Notes: generated from the sequence alone by a model not told the origin. A DNA stretch of 64,000 bases from Gnetum montanum (GCA_015680685.1 MNCI01023742.1:405243-469242), one strand, 5' to 3'. Shown: positions 1 to 11,348, counted from the first letter of the stretch. Translations and numbers: made by a program.

Positions 1-280
1 TGGAATCGATTGGAAAGATTCATAACATTATTGAAATATATAATATAAAGTAGACCTTATGTAATAATAATAGTATATATTATATTATGCTTAGATTATT
101 TTCCAATGGTGTTATGATAACCCAATGCCTAGTAACTCTAACTACAAATGATTATTAAAATCATATGAAGAACACAAATCAAACCAAACTAATATGCCAA
201 GAAAGAAATGATGTAGAGAAAACCTGAAAATGCAACTATATACAAATGAAATGCAAAGCAAAGAGGAAAAAGACATGCAA

Positions 281-1380
281 TTAAGAATCTACCAGGAGTC
301 CATGTGGGGCACCTGAGTAAAAATACTTTAAATAAAATCCATTAAAATTTCTATGCAACTTATGTCCTTGCAAATTAGCAATTTTGTATAGACTAGGGAA
401 AATGACATATACAATTTGAAATGGACCTAACCACATAGGGGGAAACTTATTTTGAGGGCTAGTTTGACTAGATGCTCTATCTCTCTTAAGGACCTGGTCA
501 CCCACTTGAAAACTTTTAGTTGCATATTTCTTATTGAACCATCTCTTGATAATTTGTTGATGACTACACATATTTTTTATCACTTTGACCCTTTTAAGCT
601 CTAGATTCCAAATGTCATATGTTCTTGATATTAGATGCTTTTCAATTGGTAAGTAGTCTAAGAAGAACTAATATGTAGGAATTTGTAAATTTATTGGTAA
701 TATGGATTCTTTTCCATACACTAAATTGTATGTTGTAATCTTGATCGATTCTTTGTAATGAATCATATCAGCCCAAATTGCCCATTTTAGTTGTTCATGC
801 CAAGTTCATGGATTTTGGGCTATCATTTTATTAATCACATCTAATATAATTTTGTTGGAAGATTTAGCGAAACCATTACCCTATGGATAATATTCAATTA
901 TCACCTTGATAATGATGTTATGGTCTCTAGTCAAATTAGTAAACTCTATGGAAATGAAGAAAAGCCCATTTTTGACTACTAAAGCATAAGGATAGTCATA
1001 CCTCAAGATTATATTATTTTCTAAGAAGCAAATGACCTCATGAGATGATGTGGTTTTAGTTTCTTTCACCTCTAACCAACATGTGCAATAATCAATTGCT
1101 ATCAAGATAAATTTATGTAGGGTAGAAGATAGAGGATTAATTACTCAAATAAAATCTAAGGTCCATTGAGAAAATGGTCTTGTTTCTATTATAGGTCATA
1201 AAGGAGCCAAAATCTTGGAATCTTTATCCTTAAATATTTAACATTAGACACTAGTTATAACCAAGTTGTGAGCATCATTAATCATAGTATGCCAATAATA
1301 ACCAACCCTCATAATTTTATGAACTAACGAGTGGTATCCTATATGTCCTTCCTTGTGAAGCTATTTTAGATTGTTGTTAG
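281..1380 (-). pseudogene. Integrase of element D
   Basis: This is the DNA-joining enzyme that inserts retrotransposon cDNA into the chromosome. The N-terminal zinc-binding part is seen as HKEGHIGYHS...GYYW (about 1260-1370). The core follows with WTLDFI (about 1170) and AIDYCTCWLE (about 1090). The second catalytic Asp, normally in a D-N-G motif, reads V-K-N-G near 975. The Glu region, normally P-Q-G-N-G-x-A-E, reads P-stop-GNGFAKS near 890. Both catalytic acids are therefore lost. The C-terminal part (281-583) keeps the W-L-G-P-F motif typical of gypsy integrase tails. Several stops break the frame, so it is inactive. Confidence 0.8.
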
Positions 1381-1381
1381 C

Positions 1382-2236
1382 CTATTCTTGGTCCAAGCAC
1401 TCAAGGTATATCCCTTGGAAGTTATTTCTAAATAGTTCACTACTTATTAGAAAGAATTTAGAACATTTGGATATTAAAAGCTTTCCCTTATATCTAGGTA
1501 AATTTGAGGGACAATGATGAAAGGTTAAATAAAATTTGATATCCCCATACCATGGATCATACAATCGATTAGGAGTAAATGGGATATCATTTTTTTCATT
1601 GATGGATAATACAAGAAGAGGAATTGGTTCTTTATCTTTAGGTGCATTGCAAGTTTCCAAAGTTGAAGCTTTAGCTATTAACTTGACAACACTAATCCCT
1701 CTAACTAACTTTGCTACCCTCCATTGAATATTGAATTCTTGGAGCTTCATAACCCACTTAGCACATTTTTCACTAGGGTCTTGTAATTTAGCTAAAGCAA
1801 TGATGGCTAGATCAGGGACAATGACAAAGACTTTTTCATTTAACAATTAGTAGAAACATTTCTTTAAGGCTTTAATTACATCATACAATTACTTCTCTAT
1901 GAGTGAGTATCTTAATTTTTCATCTTTTAAAGGTGCAAACATGCAAGCTATGGGTCTCTCAACTTGATCATTTATGTTTTGGGTCAAGATAGCAGCAGTA
2001 ATAACATCACTAGAAAATCCATATAAGTAGAAATCATTCTCATACCAAGGAGAAGCTAAGATAGGGTCATCTATAATGGCTTCCTTAATATCAAGGAAAG
2101 CATTCTTTCTATTGTCTATCTAGTGCATATTACTATCTTTCTTAAGCATATCATTCAATGGTCTGACTAATTCAGCATAGATAGGAATAAATCATCTAAC
2201 AAAGTTAATATTTTCAAAGAAAGCCCTTAGATTAGT
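1382..2236 (-). pseudogene. RT connection and RNase H region of element D
   Basis: Starting next to the solo LTR the minus frame reads LRAFFENINFVR, the standard gypsy segment after the RT palm, then RPLNDMLKKD and an RNase H opening FLDIKEAIIDDPILASP. Further down ILTQ...ERPIACMF...KLRYSLIEK matches the RNase H of this superfamily. The part at 1382-1846 carries the linker to integrase (PWYGDIKFYL...). The first coding block continues directly from the RT block on the far side of the solo LTR. Stops occur near 2190 and 1855. It is not functional. Confidence 0.75.
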
Positions 2237-3235
2237 TGATGAGACGCAATATCGCATGGGTCGCGATATCGCATCATTCCCTATGATATTGCATATGCTA
2301 TATCACGGTCCACTGCAAAATCTATAAATAAGAGGTGTCACTCCCCTCATTTCTGATCCTGGCTAGAAGTAGCGAAGCTCTAGTAGTTTGATCACTCTAG
2401 AGATAGATTAATTTCCCATGTGCCCCTAGTAGGAGTTCTAGAGTGAATGGATCTTTATTCGAGCAACTTTGTACCTGAACACAAGTTGTGTACGTAAATA
2501 AAGATGAACTTGATTGGATAAACCTTGCAGTGCATGGATAGGATTTTATTTATTGTTATTTATTGCTTTTCTAGAATGTGGTACGAGTACGACTTGATTA
2601 CGAGCATCTAAGGATGTGTACGGCTAGTCAAGGAATTGGCTGCTCATCGCATGCGGTATGAGTACGACTTGATTATGAGCATCGTGACTACTTGGTAACC
2701 TAGTGGTGTATTCTAGGATCTATGCTTGGTAATCCCAGTGGTAGTCCCAGATGTGTATGGTTAGTCAAGGAATCGGCTGCTCATCGCACTTAGGCTAGTT
2801 AGGCTCTCTCAACCCTTTCTTCCTAGTTAGGTGCCTCAGTATGACCACTTAGAGCATGTGCATTACGTGTGGTGATCCTAGTAACTATTAGCATTTGGTA
2901 ACCACAATTGTATCAGTTCAGGATGTGTACGTTAAGTGGGAACGAATGCTGACGCTAGTTAATTTAGACTTAGGTCCTTAGTTAGAGTTAGTTAGCTTTC
3001 TCAACCCTTTGCTCATAGCATAGGAGAAAAACCATAAAAGACCAAAAAAATCATATACCTCAGACTTACTTAACCATACACCATGACAAAAACAAGTAAG
3101 TATGGGAAGACAATGAATGATTAACTTCAAGTGTTCCATGGGATGTTTAGGCATTTAGTCTGTGGAGTTTGATCAGATCGTGCATGCTACGCTCGTTTTG
3201 TATGATTGAGTGTAGGGATACCTCACCACTCAGCA
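2237..3235 (+). repeat. Solo LTR of family A in element D
   Basis: A 999-base LTR starts TGATGAGACGC and ends CACTCAGCA, matching the LTRs of A2 and A3 along its length. U3 holds four GATATC-type palindromes, some mutated, followed by a TATA box in TCTATAAATAAGAGG near 2321. R/U5 carries two copies of a roughly 90-base repeat with GGCTGCTCATCG and GAGTACGACTTGATTA cores. Flanks are TTAGT (2232-2236) and TCAGT (3236-3240), a 4-of-5 target duplication. Removing the LTR and one flank joins the RT and RNase H frames of D. No internal element sequence is present, so this is a recombined solo LTR. Confidence 0.88.
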
Positions 3236-4042
3236 TCAGTCTTGGATAAAGGGTAAGGTACTTCTAAAATTTCATTTACCCACTCAGGATCAATCAAAAT
3301 CCCTTCCTTAGTCACTATATGACCCAGAAATTTACCACTTTGAATACCAAAGATGGATTTCTTTACATTTAAGGTGATGTTGAATCATCTGCATCTCATA
3401 AAAACATTTCTAAGCTCTCTAAGGTATGCACCTCAATCTTTGGAGAAACATTCTTAGGTCATATAGGTAGATAATAATGCACTTTATAATTAGCCCCTCA
3501 AAATTTTTGTCCATAGCTCTTTGAAAGGTAGAGCCACTATTTATGAGGGAAAAGGACATTTTAGTGAATTGAAAGGTTCCCCATTTTGTTGTGAATGCTA
3601 TTTTGTATTAGTCTTTCTTATTCACTAAAATTTGATTATATCTTGAATACCCATCTAAAAAGGAATACATTTGAGCACCATTCACAATTTTCAAGAACTC
3701 CTCCATAAGGGGGAGTGGATAATTATCCTTGATGCAAGAAGTATTAAGGTTATGAAAATTAATACATAACCTTAACTTCCGAGTTCATTTCCCAATGGGT
3801 AATAAGTTCGAGATCCAACTAGAATTTCTTACTAGGTAAATTATTTTGGATTTTAGGAATTTGTCAATTTTTGCTTTCATGAGGATCTCAATCTTTAGGT
3901 TCACAAGTCTAAGCTTTTGCCTGAATGGCTTTGTTTCTAGACTAAGGGTAATAGTATGTGTCATTACTAGTGGATTAAAAGTTTTAAGGTCTTCATAAGT
4001 CCAATCCAAAATTTCATTAAATTCGTGTAAGAACTCAACCAA
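3236..4042 (-). pseudogene. Reverse transcriptase of element D
   Basis: The enzyme copies element RNA into DNA. The fingers part (3785-4042) reads ...DWTYEDLKTF...KPFRQKLR...SSWISNL, the usual start of gypsy RT. The palm follows with FLDGYSRYNQ (about 3640), WGTFQF and INSGSTFQRAMD. The active-site box, normally Y-x-D-D, reads YLYD near 3475, so one metal-binding Asp is lost. It ends at IDPEW...PLSKT beside the solo LTR. There are stops around 3600 and a frame change downstream of the active site. Confidence 0.8.
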
Positions 4043-4142
4043 GTTTTGCCTTTTGTCAAGATGTAAAAAAAATCCCTATTTTGATAGGACATTTCTTTCC
4101 TCTCTTTTGAATCTAAATTGTTTTGATTTTAGCTACCATTTG

Positions 4143-4808
4143 CTAATTAGTATTTTTGGATAAGTCAACGATGTTGGTGTGTAGGTCATCAAACAAGGCT
4201 TCCCTTACTATGATTTCAAGAGATACCTTATTCAAGAACATAACATCCTTGGATATATCTCCTTGATCATTGAATTCTCCTTCAAAAAATAGAAATTGAC
4301 AAACATGGTCATCATTGTTAAACACTTGAAAAGAAAAGACATTATTAGGGATAGAATAGGACTTCACCTTTTCGATAATAATTTCTAAATCCCACGAATT
4401 ATGCTTAAAAGGGACATCTAAAGTGGTGGCCATTTGGGCTAGTGCATTGGGAATGTAATTTTCTATCCTAGGTACAAGTTCAATGGTTATGCATTCAAAT
4501 TCTTTAAAAATATCAAGAATGTAAGCTTTATATGCTTTCATGGTAACATCTTTATCATCAAAGATACCATTAGCTTGGCTCACTATTATTTGGGAGTTGC
4601 TATAGATTTTAAGTTTGGATAAGTCATAGTATTGAGCTAGCTTGATCCCATGTATAAGTGCTTCATATAAGACCATGTTGTTAGTCATAGTTTGGGTGAA
4701 ACTGATAGCTTTAAAAATAGGAGCTTTGCCAAGAGGTATAAGTATTATTCCTACTCCACATCCTTTCTTGGAAGAAGCACCATCCACTCTTAGTATCCAA
4801 GTATTCAA
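4143..4808 (-). pseudogene. Archaeal-type RNase H domain upstream of RT (element D)
   Basis: The open frame of 221 residues starts MNTWILRVDGASSKKG and continues NNMVLYEALIHGIKLA, the hallmark blocks of the additional RNase H found in Tat-clade elements. It would cut RNA in RNA-DNA hybrids. The usual D-S-Q motif reads NSQ and the usual A-D-x-L-A reads PNALA, so two catalytic Asp have become Asn. No other stop interrupts it, making it the best-kept frame of D. It sits between protease and RT. The spacer 4809-5160 has no domain that I recognise. Confidence 0.75.
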
Positions 4809-5160
4809 GTTAGTGAAATCTAAAAGATCAGCCCTCTAATCAAGGTAATAGTGATCATCATTAAATTAGTCCATCTTTTGATATTTCATTAGTTAGAATC
4901 TCACTTATGTCCTTATCATTTCCTAATGGTGGTGGGTCACTAAAAAGAAAGGTTCTTCCATCATGTTGGTGGCATGGCAAAGTGTCTCTATATACCTTCT
5001 AACACTCCCTAAAATCTTGATAATATTGAGTAGAATATGTGTATGAAAAATGGTTTGTGCACAGTGCTTCATGTATATCATCATTCAACAAATATTCACC
5101 AAGTCCTAGCTTAACCGCTCAAACATAATGATTGTTGTTTTGATTTCCTGTAGATCTATT

Positions 5161-5955
5161 CTATTGATCAAAAGTCATTACCACTTTCTTATAAAAGGGT
5201 TTCCTAAGTATAATCATATACTTAGATTTTCCTTTGATATGGATCAACAATCCTGAGAAATCTGACCTAAAGAAGCCCCCAAACTTATCTCCAGAAGTCC
5301 TAGATAAGAGCACATCATAAGTGGATGACATGTTAACTACTAGGATATCCATATAAGATGTAAATGTAGGGTATTGTTTAAGTTTTACCTTTACTCCTTT
5401 TAATGATCCTACTACAGGTATGTTAGATCCATCAAGTTGAATCACACTTTTAATTTGTGGTATCATTTGTGCTCCTAAAGCCTTACATACATCAAGAGGC
5501 ATGGCATTGACAGTTGCACTGGAATCCATTAAACGATTGTGAACATTCTTTCCTAAAATAATCAAGGTAGTTAGGAAAGGAAGGTGGTCCTTCTTTCTTG
5601 ACAAAAAATTATTCATGCTCTGTATTGATAGTGTGTCAGGACTTTCCATGGAGTGAACTTGCCTTTTAAGGATTGGGGATTTTTCAATTTAGGCTTCAAG
5701 TGTATGAACTATATTGTGAATCACCTCTTTCATTTCATTAAAGTGTAGGAGGTCATACATGGAAATGTTGACTTTAACTCTTTTTAGATCCTCAACTAGA
5801 TCATAATTTCTATGTTCATCTTTGGCTTCTTGTTGAGGTGGGACTCCTCTAAGTATAGAAAGGAAGTTTGGTCATTGTGGGATAGTTACTTGGGATGGCC
5901 TAGATTGGTTGTTTGCATTATTTTAACTAGGAACTCTTCTATTAATAGGTATGTA
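5161..5955 (-). pseudogene. Gag tail and aspartic protease of element D
   Basis: The frame at 5161-5649 holds a retropepsin-like domain: MDSSATVNAMPLDVCKALG (the D-S/T-G-A active-site block with Gly replaced by Ser), then VVGSLKGV and a flap-like YDVLLSRTSGD. The protease would cut the polyprotein. Upstream, 5650-5955 encodes gag tail with EDLKRVKVNISMYDLL, a block often found before protease in this type. Stops lie near 5690, 5870 and 5940. The unrelated plus-strand A1 gag begins at the upstream edge, so the rest of D's gag and its 5' LTR are missing here. Confidence 0.7.
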
Positions 5956-7368
5956 GGAATTATTCCTAGTTTGATATCAAACCTACGCAAGAGTGTTAGC
6001 CTTGAGGAAACAAATACAAGAGTGGAAACAAGAAAAACATGAACCCTTGGACATGGCCTTAGAAAGATATTATGCACTGTTAAACAACTATCCAAGCTAT
6101 GGGTTTTCCAAGGAAAGGCTAATGTACCATATCATTGATGGGCTTCGTGATGAAACAAGAGAGACCTTAGGAATGTATGCCCAAGGTCAACTATACGAAT
6201 TACGAACCCACCAAGTCCAAGAGCTTATTAAGAGGATAGAAAAAGAAGAAGGAGAATTGGCTAGATGGGAGAATGTTGAAAAACATCAACGGGACCAAAA
6301 TCTCAACTTAACAAAGTCCATAATCACAAAAAGGAGAAATCAACCAATCTCAAGGTGAAAGAACCATCTTTGCCATTACAACAATTGTTAGAAGAGGTTG
6401 AGGCAAAGATCAATAAGATGTTGGAATGGACGTATAAAAAGTATGGAGAATTTATCAATATTATTGGAGATAGAGTTTTGACGATCCAAGAAGCAAGACA
6501 AAACATTAGACAATCGAAAAGAAGGGATAAGGAAAATAAGAGCTCAACTACCAATCATATGTATGAATGCAACATATGCCTGTACGATCACCCCAAGGAC
6601 CAGTGCCCAATATTGTTACATTTAGATGAGCATTGGGGAAACATGTTACATCTAGAGTTCATAAGGAGATACTGTGTTCGATCACAGTGGCAACAATCCC
6701 AGTCGTGCGGGAAGCCATCCCTAAACTGGAGACACCCTTTGTATCCTCCAAATCCAAATGCTTATCGAGTTCAACATCCTGTTTCTCCAACTGGGTCAAC
6801 ATACTCTATCTCATCACATTACCATTCTCCTCAATACTATCAACCCATATCCACAACACAACGACTGCCTTGTGTACCTTACACTACTCATTTTCAACAT
6901 TATCATCCTTTCCCTCCTTCTACATTACCACCAATTGTTCCTAAGGAGCCTGCACCACAGCAACAACCTCCAAACATCACTTGTGATAATATTACTAATA
7001 GCAATGAGAAACCTCAGCAACATCGAAGTCATCCCTTCTTTAGAAATGATCCTAAGAAGGGACAACATAATTCCAAGTCCACTACATCCTCCAACTCAGT
7101 GCAAGTCCCACACTGTGGTGCACCCTTATCTTCGAACCCAACACATCATGTAACTCCATCAAGATCACCAACTTACACTCCAACAAAAATACGACCCAAT
7201 GAACATAAGAATGGAGAGCGACAACCCAATCCTTGCATACCATATAATGGTCCCAAATATCATAGTGGGTCAACTCATTATTTGGGAACTACATCATATA
7301 AATTACCCTACTATGCTTATTATAATCAAGTGTATGAACCCCGATGGGGTAAATATGACCAAACCTAA
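5956..7368 (+). pseudogene. Gag of A1, N-terminus missing
   Basis: This is the capsid protein of the retrotransposon particle. The frame matches A3 gag from the block around LRKQIQEWKQ onward: YYALLNNYPSYGFS, IIDGLRDETRETLGMYAQGQL and LIKRIEKEEGELA. A frame change near 6355 leads to the second half with the zinc-knuckle-like CNICLYDHPKDQC (6568-6606), spaced CX2CX3HX4C, then a tail rich in Pro, Gln, Tyr and His (6700-7368) containing HPFFRNDPKKGQ. About 190 N-terminal residues present in A3 are lost at the junction with D. The tail is free of stops, so this copy may be younger than D. Confidence 0.8.
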
Positions 7369-7454
7369 ATATTCCTAGCTTGAAAGGATCCTCATCTTCC
7401 ATTTATTAATCCTTTCCATCCTCAACCATTTAGTTATGGGGGATATCCCCCATT
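7369..7454 (+). other. Gag-end to PPT-like motif of A1
   Basis: Short noncoding run after the gag stop ending in AGTTATGGGGGATATCCCCC (7431-7450). The same ATGGGGG motif follows protease in A2 (14846) and A3. Here it forms a small palindrome, GGGGGATATCCCCC. Confidence 0.5.
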
Positions 7455-7600
7455 TTAATAATAAGAAGGATTAATAAATATTTTTCATTTTCTTTAATTT
7501 TTCAATTTTTGTTTTCCAATTTTTCATTTTTCAACTTCTTGTTTTATCTCTTTGTCTTTTTGGTATTTTTTTATTTTTAGTATTTTTATCTTTTTATGCT
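7455..7600 (+). repeat. T-rich low-complexity tract of A1
   Basis: Runs such as TTTTCATTTTC, TTTTTGTTTTCC and CTTTTTGG follow the ATGGGGG motif. This is the same position as the ordered 15-base TTTTTGTTTTACACA array in A2 and the A-rich array in A3, so it is the decayed equivalent. Confidence 0.6.
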
Positions 7601-8860
7601 TTTGTAAGTAATCTCATCTATGAATAAAAAACTCATGTGGATCATTGGTTGAGGTGTGTTCTATGTTGTCAAGTTTTGAGTGATTAGTTATTTGGACAGT
7701 GAGCCCATTACACCCACTCATCCACTCTACAAATAAGAGGTTCTGTTCGAGGGTACAATGATATTCCTAAAATTCTTAAAAATTAAAATTAATTTTGTAT
7801 TCATTATACCCAGAATGAAGAACGATGGACCAAGAGGGAATGATTAGGGTGTGACATCAAGGGGACTTGTGGATTCTCTTTGGTGACCTCTGTGGGAGTT
7901 ATCATGCAATATGGTTGTACTAAGATCCTTGTAGATCTAACAAAAATGGGAGTAAGAGTAATCAAAAGGGCACTCAAAAATCCAATGCTATTCTAGGGGG
8001 TTCCACTGGAAAGACATGCACCCATGCTTGAAGGTTGGCAGCTTCTTTGGATTTAGCAATAAAAAAAAAGAAGAAAAAAAGAAGAGAAGGAAGTGCCACA
8101 AAACAAAAATCACTCCTCCCTTGAATAAAATGCCAAGTGATCGTACGCCTTGTTGTTATGGTACTCTCATAGTTTCACATCATGGGATGAAACAATGTGA
8201 TGTCACTGATTAGAGGAATAGACTTGGTCCTGATCTTGGACCGACGGGTTAATGACCAACTTAATCATGCTTTTCACATAGGATTCACTGTGCCCTGGGT
8301 CAGTTACCTCATGTCCCAATCTCTACAATCCCTTTCTATAGTTCGTCTCATCTCACTGTTCGTGTAATTGTAGCTCGTGTCATGTGTAACATAGAATTTT
8401 TACCTCATTTCGGTGATACTTACATGTGTGTATTTTGTGGAATCAGTGCTGATTACATTTAACCCTTCTAGTGCCCACAGACACTTTAAGTGCGGTTACA
8501 CAAGGGCATTATAGGTTAGAACCTACTTTGGGGAGGATCCACTTGTGTAATCTTTTGTAATATTTACTTATGACATAGCTCACACCTACCATCTCTTACC
8601 CTCAACTTATTTTTTATAACATTCTTTTCCTATTTTTATTACCCCTCTGAATTCCAATGTTCCTATGTACCATTACATAGCCTTTTTCTCTACCACCCAA
8701 GGTCCTTATTGATAAAACCCACAGATTATTATTCGTTCCTTCAAAACCATCTAATTACCTTAGAACCCATTCAACATATGTCACATGTCCTAATTTCAAC
8801 TTTTGATTCTAGGAAAAACCTTTAAAATTTGGTATTTTCCCTTGGGCCTAAACATCAATA
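7601..8860 (+). other. Noncoding 3' region of A1
   Basis: There is no convincing coding frame. Blocks are shared with A2: AAGGGGACTTG (about 7859; A2 about 15449), and CACAGACAC followed by TTTGGGGAGGATCCACT (about 8475-8545; A2 16060-16145). It is therefore an inherited part of the element and not host DNA. A 65-residue Lys-rich frame at 8016-8213 has no match in other copies and is ignored. Confidence 0.5.
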
Positions 8861-8867
8861 GGTCATG

Positions 8868-8910
8868 ATATCGCATCCCTCCAAACATATAAATAGGTGA
8901 TCCCCGCAAT
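8868..8910 (+). promoter_or_regulatory. Internal TATA box upstream of ORF3 in A1
   Basis: TGATATCGCATCC is followed by ACATATAAATAGG (TATA about 8898), the same palindrome-plus-TATA layout as the LTR promoter of this family, but inside the element. ORF3 begins about 480 bases downstream. A4 has a TATA box about 450 bases upstream of its ORF3. A promoter for ORF3 is inferred; the alternative is a remnant of an older LTR. Confidence 0.4.
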
Positions 8911-9369
8911 ACTTAGCATCATTTCTTGCCATTCACGTGGGGGAGTTTTTCAAATTTTTCTTTGCAACTTGTGAGTGTGACACCTTTGCTTTTCAACCTC
9001 TATCTGACTCATTGGTACTCCGATTTTAATTCCGTCTGAACTTGCTTGAACCCAGAGTGTTCAGCTTAGTTATGGGGGAGGTACACCTACCAAATAGCAC
9101 CTAACATTTTTGGAATTTATCATCACCCAAAGGACATTATTAAGGGTAATTAGTTGTAAATTAAGAATAAAATGTGCCAAAAAATCATTTAATTTGTTAG
9201 GTACACCGGGAAATTAAAATTGGAAACCACCTAAGTAAAACTAACTCATTATTACAATCTTTCAGGAAACATCACATGGAGATTAAACAAATTAATTAAT
9301 TAAGGTAAGCAATAAGGTATAACTTAATTTCAAAAACAACCTTACTAACGCTTAGCCCTGTGTGATTGC
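8911..9369 (+). other. Putative leader before ORF3 of A1
   Basis: AT-rich with no open frame. It holds one more AGTTATGGGGG motif (9068-9078). A block around GTTTTTCAAATTTTTCTTTG has a looser counterpart downstream of the A4 internal TATA box. Confidence 0.3.
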
Positions 9370-10791
9370 AAATCGCCCTGAAACATGGATAAAAGGAAGG
9401 TCCTACTCAAGGTGGAAGCAAACGGCCTGGGAGAGGTGAAGAACAAGTGCCTGCTGGACAACATGTAGAATAGGAGGAACAACCATTTAACATTCATCAA
9501 GAAGATCCTCCTACTGTATAGTCCAGGTAGGTAGAAGGAGGATCTGCTGTAGTGCTTGAATAGGGACAACATCTTACATTGCCCTAGGATTATGTTCAGG
9601 CTATCCATGAAAGGTCCACATTCACTAAGATGATTGTGGAATTAAAATTTGAATCTTTTGCAGAGTTCACTCCTAAGGCTCTTAGGGATCACCTCAAAGG
9701 ATCCCCCATTATGGCCTACCCTCTCTGAAAGCGGTGCCTAGAACTTAGGAAAAACATACCAATTTTTGCACAACAAAGAAGAAGGCACCATGGTTAAAAA
9801 TTGTGATGTGACTATTGATTTCTCTATTCAAGCCATTTTAAAAGTATTAAACCTTCTAAATACAAGGCCAAAGTTTACTCAGAACTAGTTGGACACTTTC
9901 AGAACCAAGCAACTTAATAAACTATTGATAGAGAATAAAAAGGTGGCTGATGAAAAAGAGAAGGTTGTTTGGGATGCCTTTGCAGCACAAGCATAAAATC
10001 ATGCACATATTAAGGCACTCAACACATTACAGGAAGAAAATAAATAGCTCATTGTCGAAAACCTTCAGTTGACCACTGTGGAAAAGCAAAAGAATGTTCT
10101 CGAGGAACACTTTCATCAATTGTGAAAACAATTCATCCAGGTTAACCAAGACATAAGTCATTTAGCTAGGGAGAATAGAATCCTCTTAATGGAGGAGGTA
10201 TGTGCAGTTTTCCAAAAGACAGCTATTGAAATAAGTGCATGGCAAAATGAGGCTAAACGACATGAAAAGCTGAAGGAGAACTTCTGAGATCAGGTGCGGA
10301 TGTACAAACATATCCTCGAGAAGTAGATCCATATGGCCAAGGCCCACATCAATGCTATTAGTGCTCAACACACAAACTGGTGGGCCATATTGGACACATA
10401 TGCCTTTTCCCACAAAGCGGAAGTCAAGAACCAAGACCTACAGATTTAGGATTTGACAGAACACATGGAGTTGGCAAACCTGTGGTATGCCAACCTTGCC
10501 ATGTTAATAGCAGGGCACTCAAGGATAGAGCTCGAGCAGCAGGTAGCAACCACCTATGTTAAATACGAAGCAGAATTTGTGAAATGCAAGAAGTTGTTGG
10601 AAAAAATGGAGGTCACAAATTATGAACTTGAGGTGGTGAAAGCAAGCTACCAAGGCCAAAAATGTGTCGCAACGGATTTGGCTCGACATCTTGCAGATTT
10701 CCAGGAATACAAAGATAAAGCCAGAGCCTATGAAGAGGAACGTCAGGTGTTTGTGGCCTATTGCATGGACGACACAAGACCCTCAAACTGA
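9370..10791 (+). pseudogene. ORF3 of A1: long coiled-coil protein, decayed
   Basis: After a basic, Gln-rich opening (KRPGRGEEQVPAGQHVE) and a block VELKFESFAEFTPKALRDH, one frame runs from about 9900 to 10791 with only scattered stops. It is dense in Lys, Glu and Gln with heptad-like spacing, e.g. NRILLMEEVCAVFQKTAIE, then QDLQI...LTEHMELANLW and YEAEFVKCKKLLEKMEVTN. This predicts a long coiled coil. The A4 ORF at 34056-36710 has the same blocks in the same order but a longer middle, so A1 lost about 1.2 kb. The position, after gag/pol and before the 3' LTR, is where Athila elements carry an env-like gene. I see no signal peptide or clear membrane span in this frame, so its role is unknown. 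Confidence 0.6.
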
Positions 10792-11348
10792 AGAGGAGAA
10801 ACTCTAGGCCATACTTCAACGCCATCAAGTCTCAAATCCTAGAGCACAAGACAAAGGAAAAGTACCAATGGAGGAGCCACTACCACTAGGAACTACATGG
10901 GTTCCACAATTTTGTATTTGTAGCAAATTCTTTGTGTTGTGCGTTTGTTTTGTTTTCATTCCACACTGCTACTTGGTTATTTTTTCTAACTCAATGGCTT
11001 TAGCCATTGCTCCTTGTATTTTTTTTATATTGGGATTAGATTTGATGACATAAGCAAAGAATGGATCAATGGTAGAGAGATAGAAGTTGAGTATACCATC
11101 AAGTTGTGGATGCATGTCATTTGGCACATAGGCAAGCTAATGAAGGAATCTAAGGTTGTAATCACTAAGATTTTTCCTAGGTATTTTTCTTAAGCTAATA
11201 AAGTTGCTTGAAGTGATGGTAGGGCTTGTGAATTTGTCAAACTAAATCAAAAAATTATTTTTTAATTCTTGCCATGAGTTAATGGAGGCATCAAGGAGCA
11301 TCAAGAACCATTGGGTTGCATTAGTCTTAACTAATTACAAACATCCTT
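10792..11348 (+). other. Region between ORF3 of A1 and A2
   Basis: A 61-residue frame (10868-11053) contains a hydrophobic stretch FFVLCVCFVFIPHCYLVIF but is in a different frame from ORF3 and has no seen relative. The rest is AT-rich with no recognisable feature. No family-A 3' LTR for A1 is visible here. Confidence 0.3.

Larger units (their letters stand above)
1..5955 (-). mobile_element. Element D: decayed Tat-like Ty3/gypsy polyprotein
   Basis: Read on the minus strand the domains come in the order gag tail, aspartic protease, archaeal-type RNase H, reverse transcriptase, RNase H, integrase. All are broken by stops and frameshifts. The integrase tail ends near 281, and the remaining 280 bases are AT-rich 3' sequence without a visible LTR, so the 3' LTR probably lies left of the window. 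The upstream boundary is where minus-strand gag sequence stops and plus-strand A1 gag begins, near 5955. A solo LTR (2237-3235) interrupts it. Placement of the extra RNase H before RT sets it apart from families A and B here. Boundary 5955 is accurate to a few tens of bases. Confidence 0.8.
5956..11348 (+). mobile_element. Element A1: 5'-truncated family A (Athila-like)
   Basis: A plus-strand relative of A2-A4 begins abruptly inside gag, followed by a T-rich tract, a noncoding 3' part sharing the TTTGGGGAGGA block with A2, a TATA box (8898) and the coiled-coil ORF3 (9370-10791). Protease, RT, RNase H and integrase are absent: the gag end runs within about 60 bases into the GTTATGGGGG motif that follows protease in A2. 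The 3' LTR is not seen. A2's LTR starts at 11349, so A1 is either truncated there or A2 landed in its end. Boundaries are approximate. Confidence 0.6.

Noticed and set aside
10868-11053. Membrane segment of an Env protein in A1
   Set aside because: The hydrophobic 61-residue frame is not in frame with ORF3 and has no counterpart in A4.
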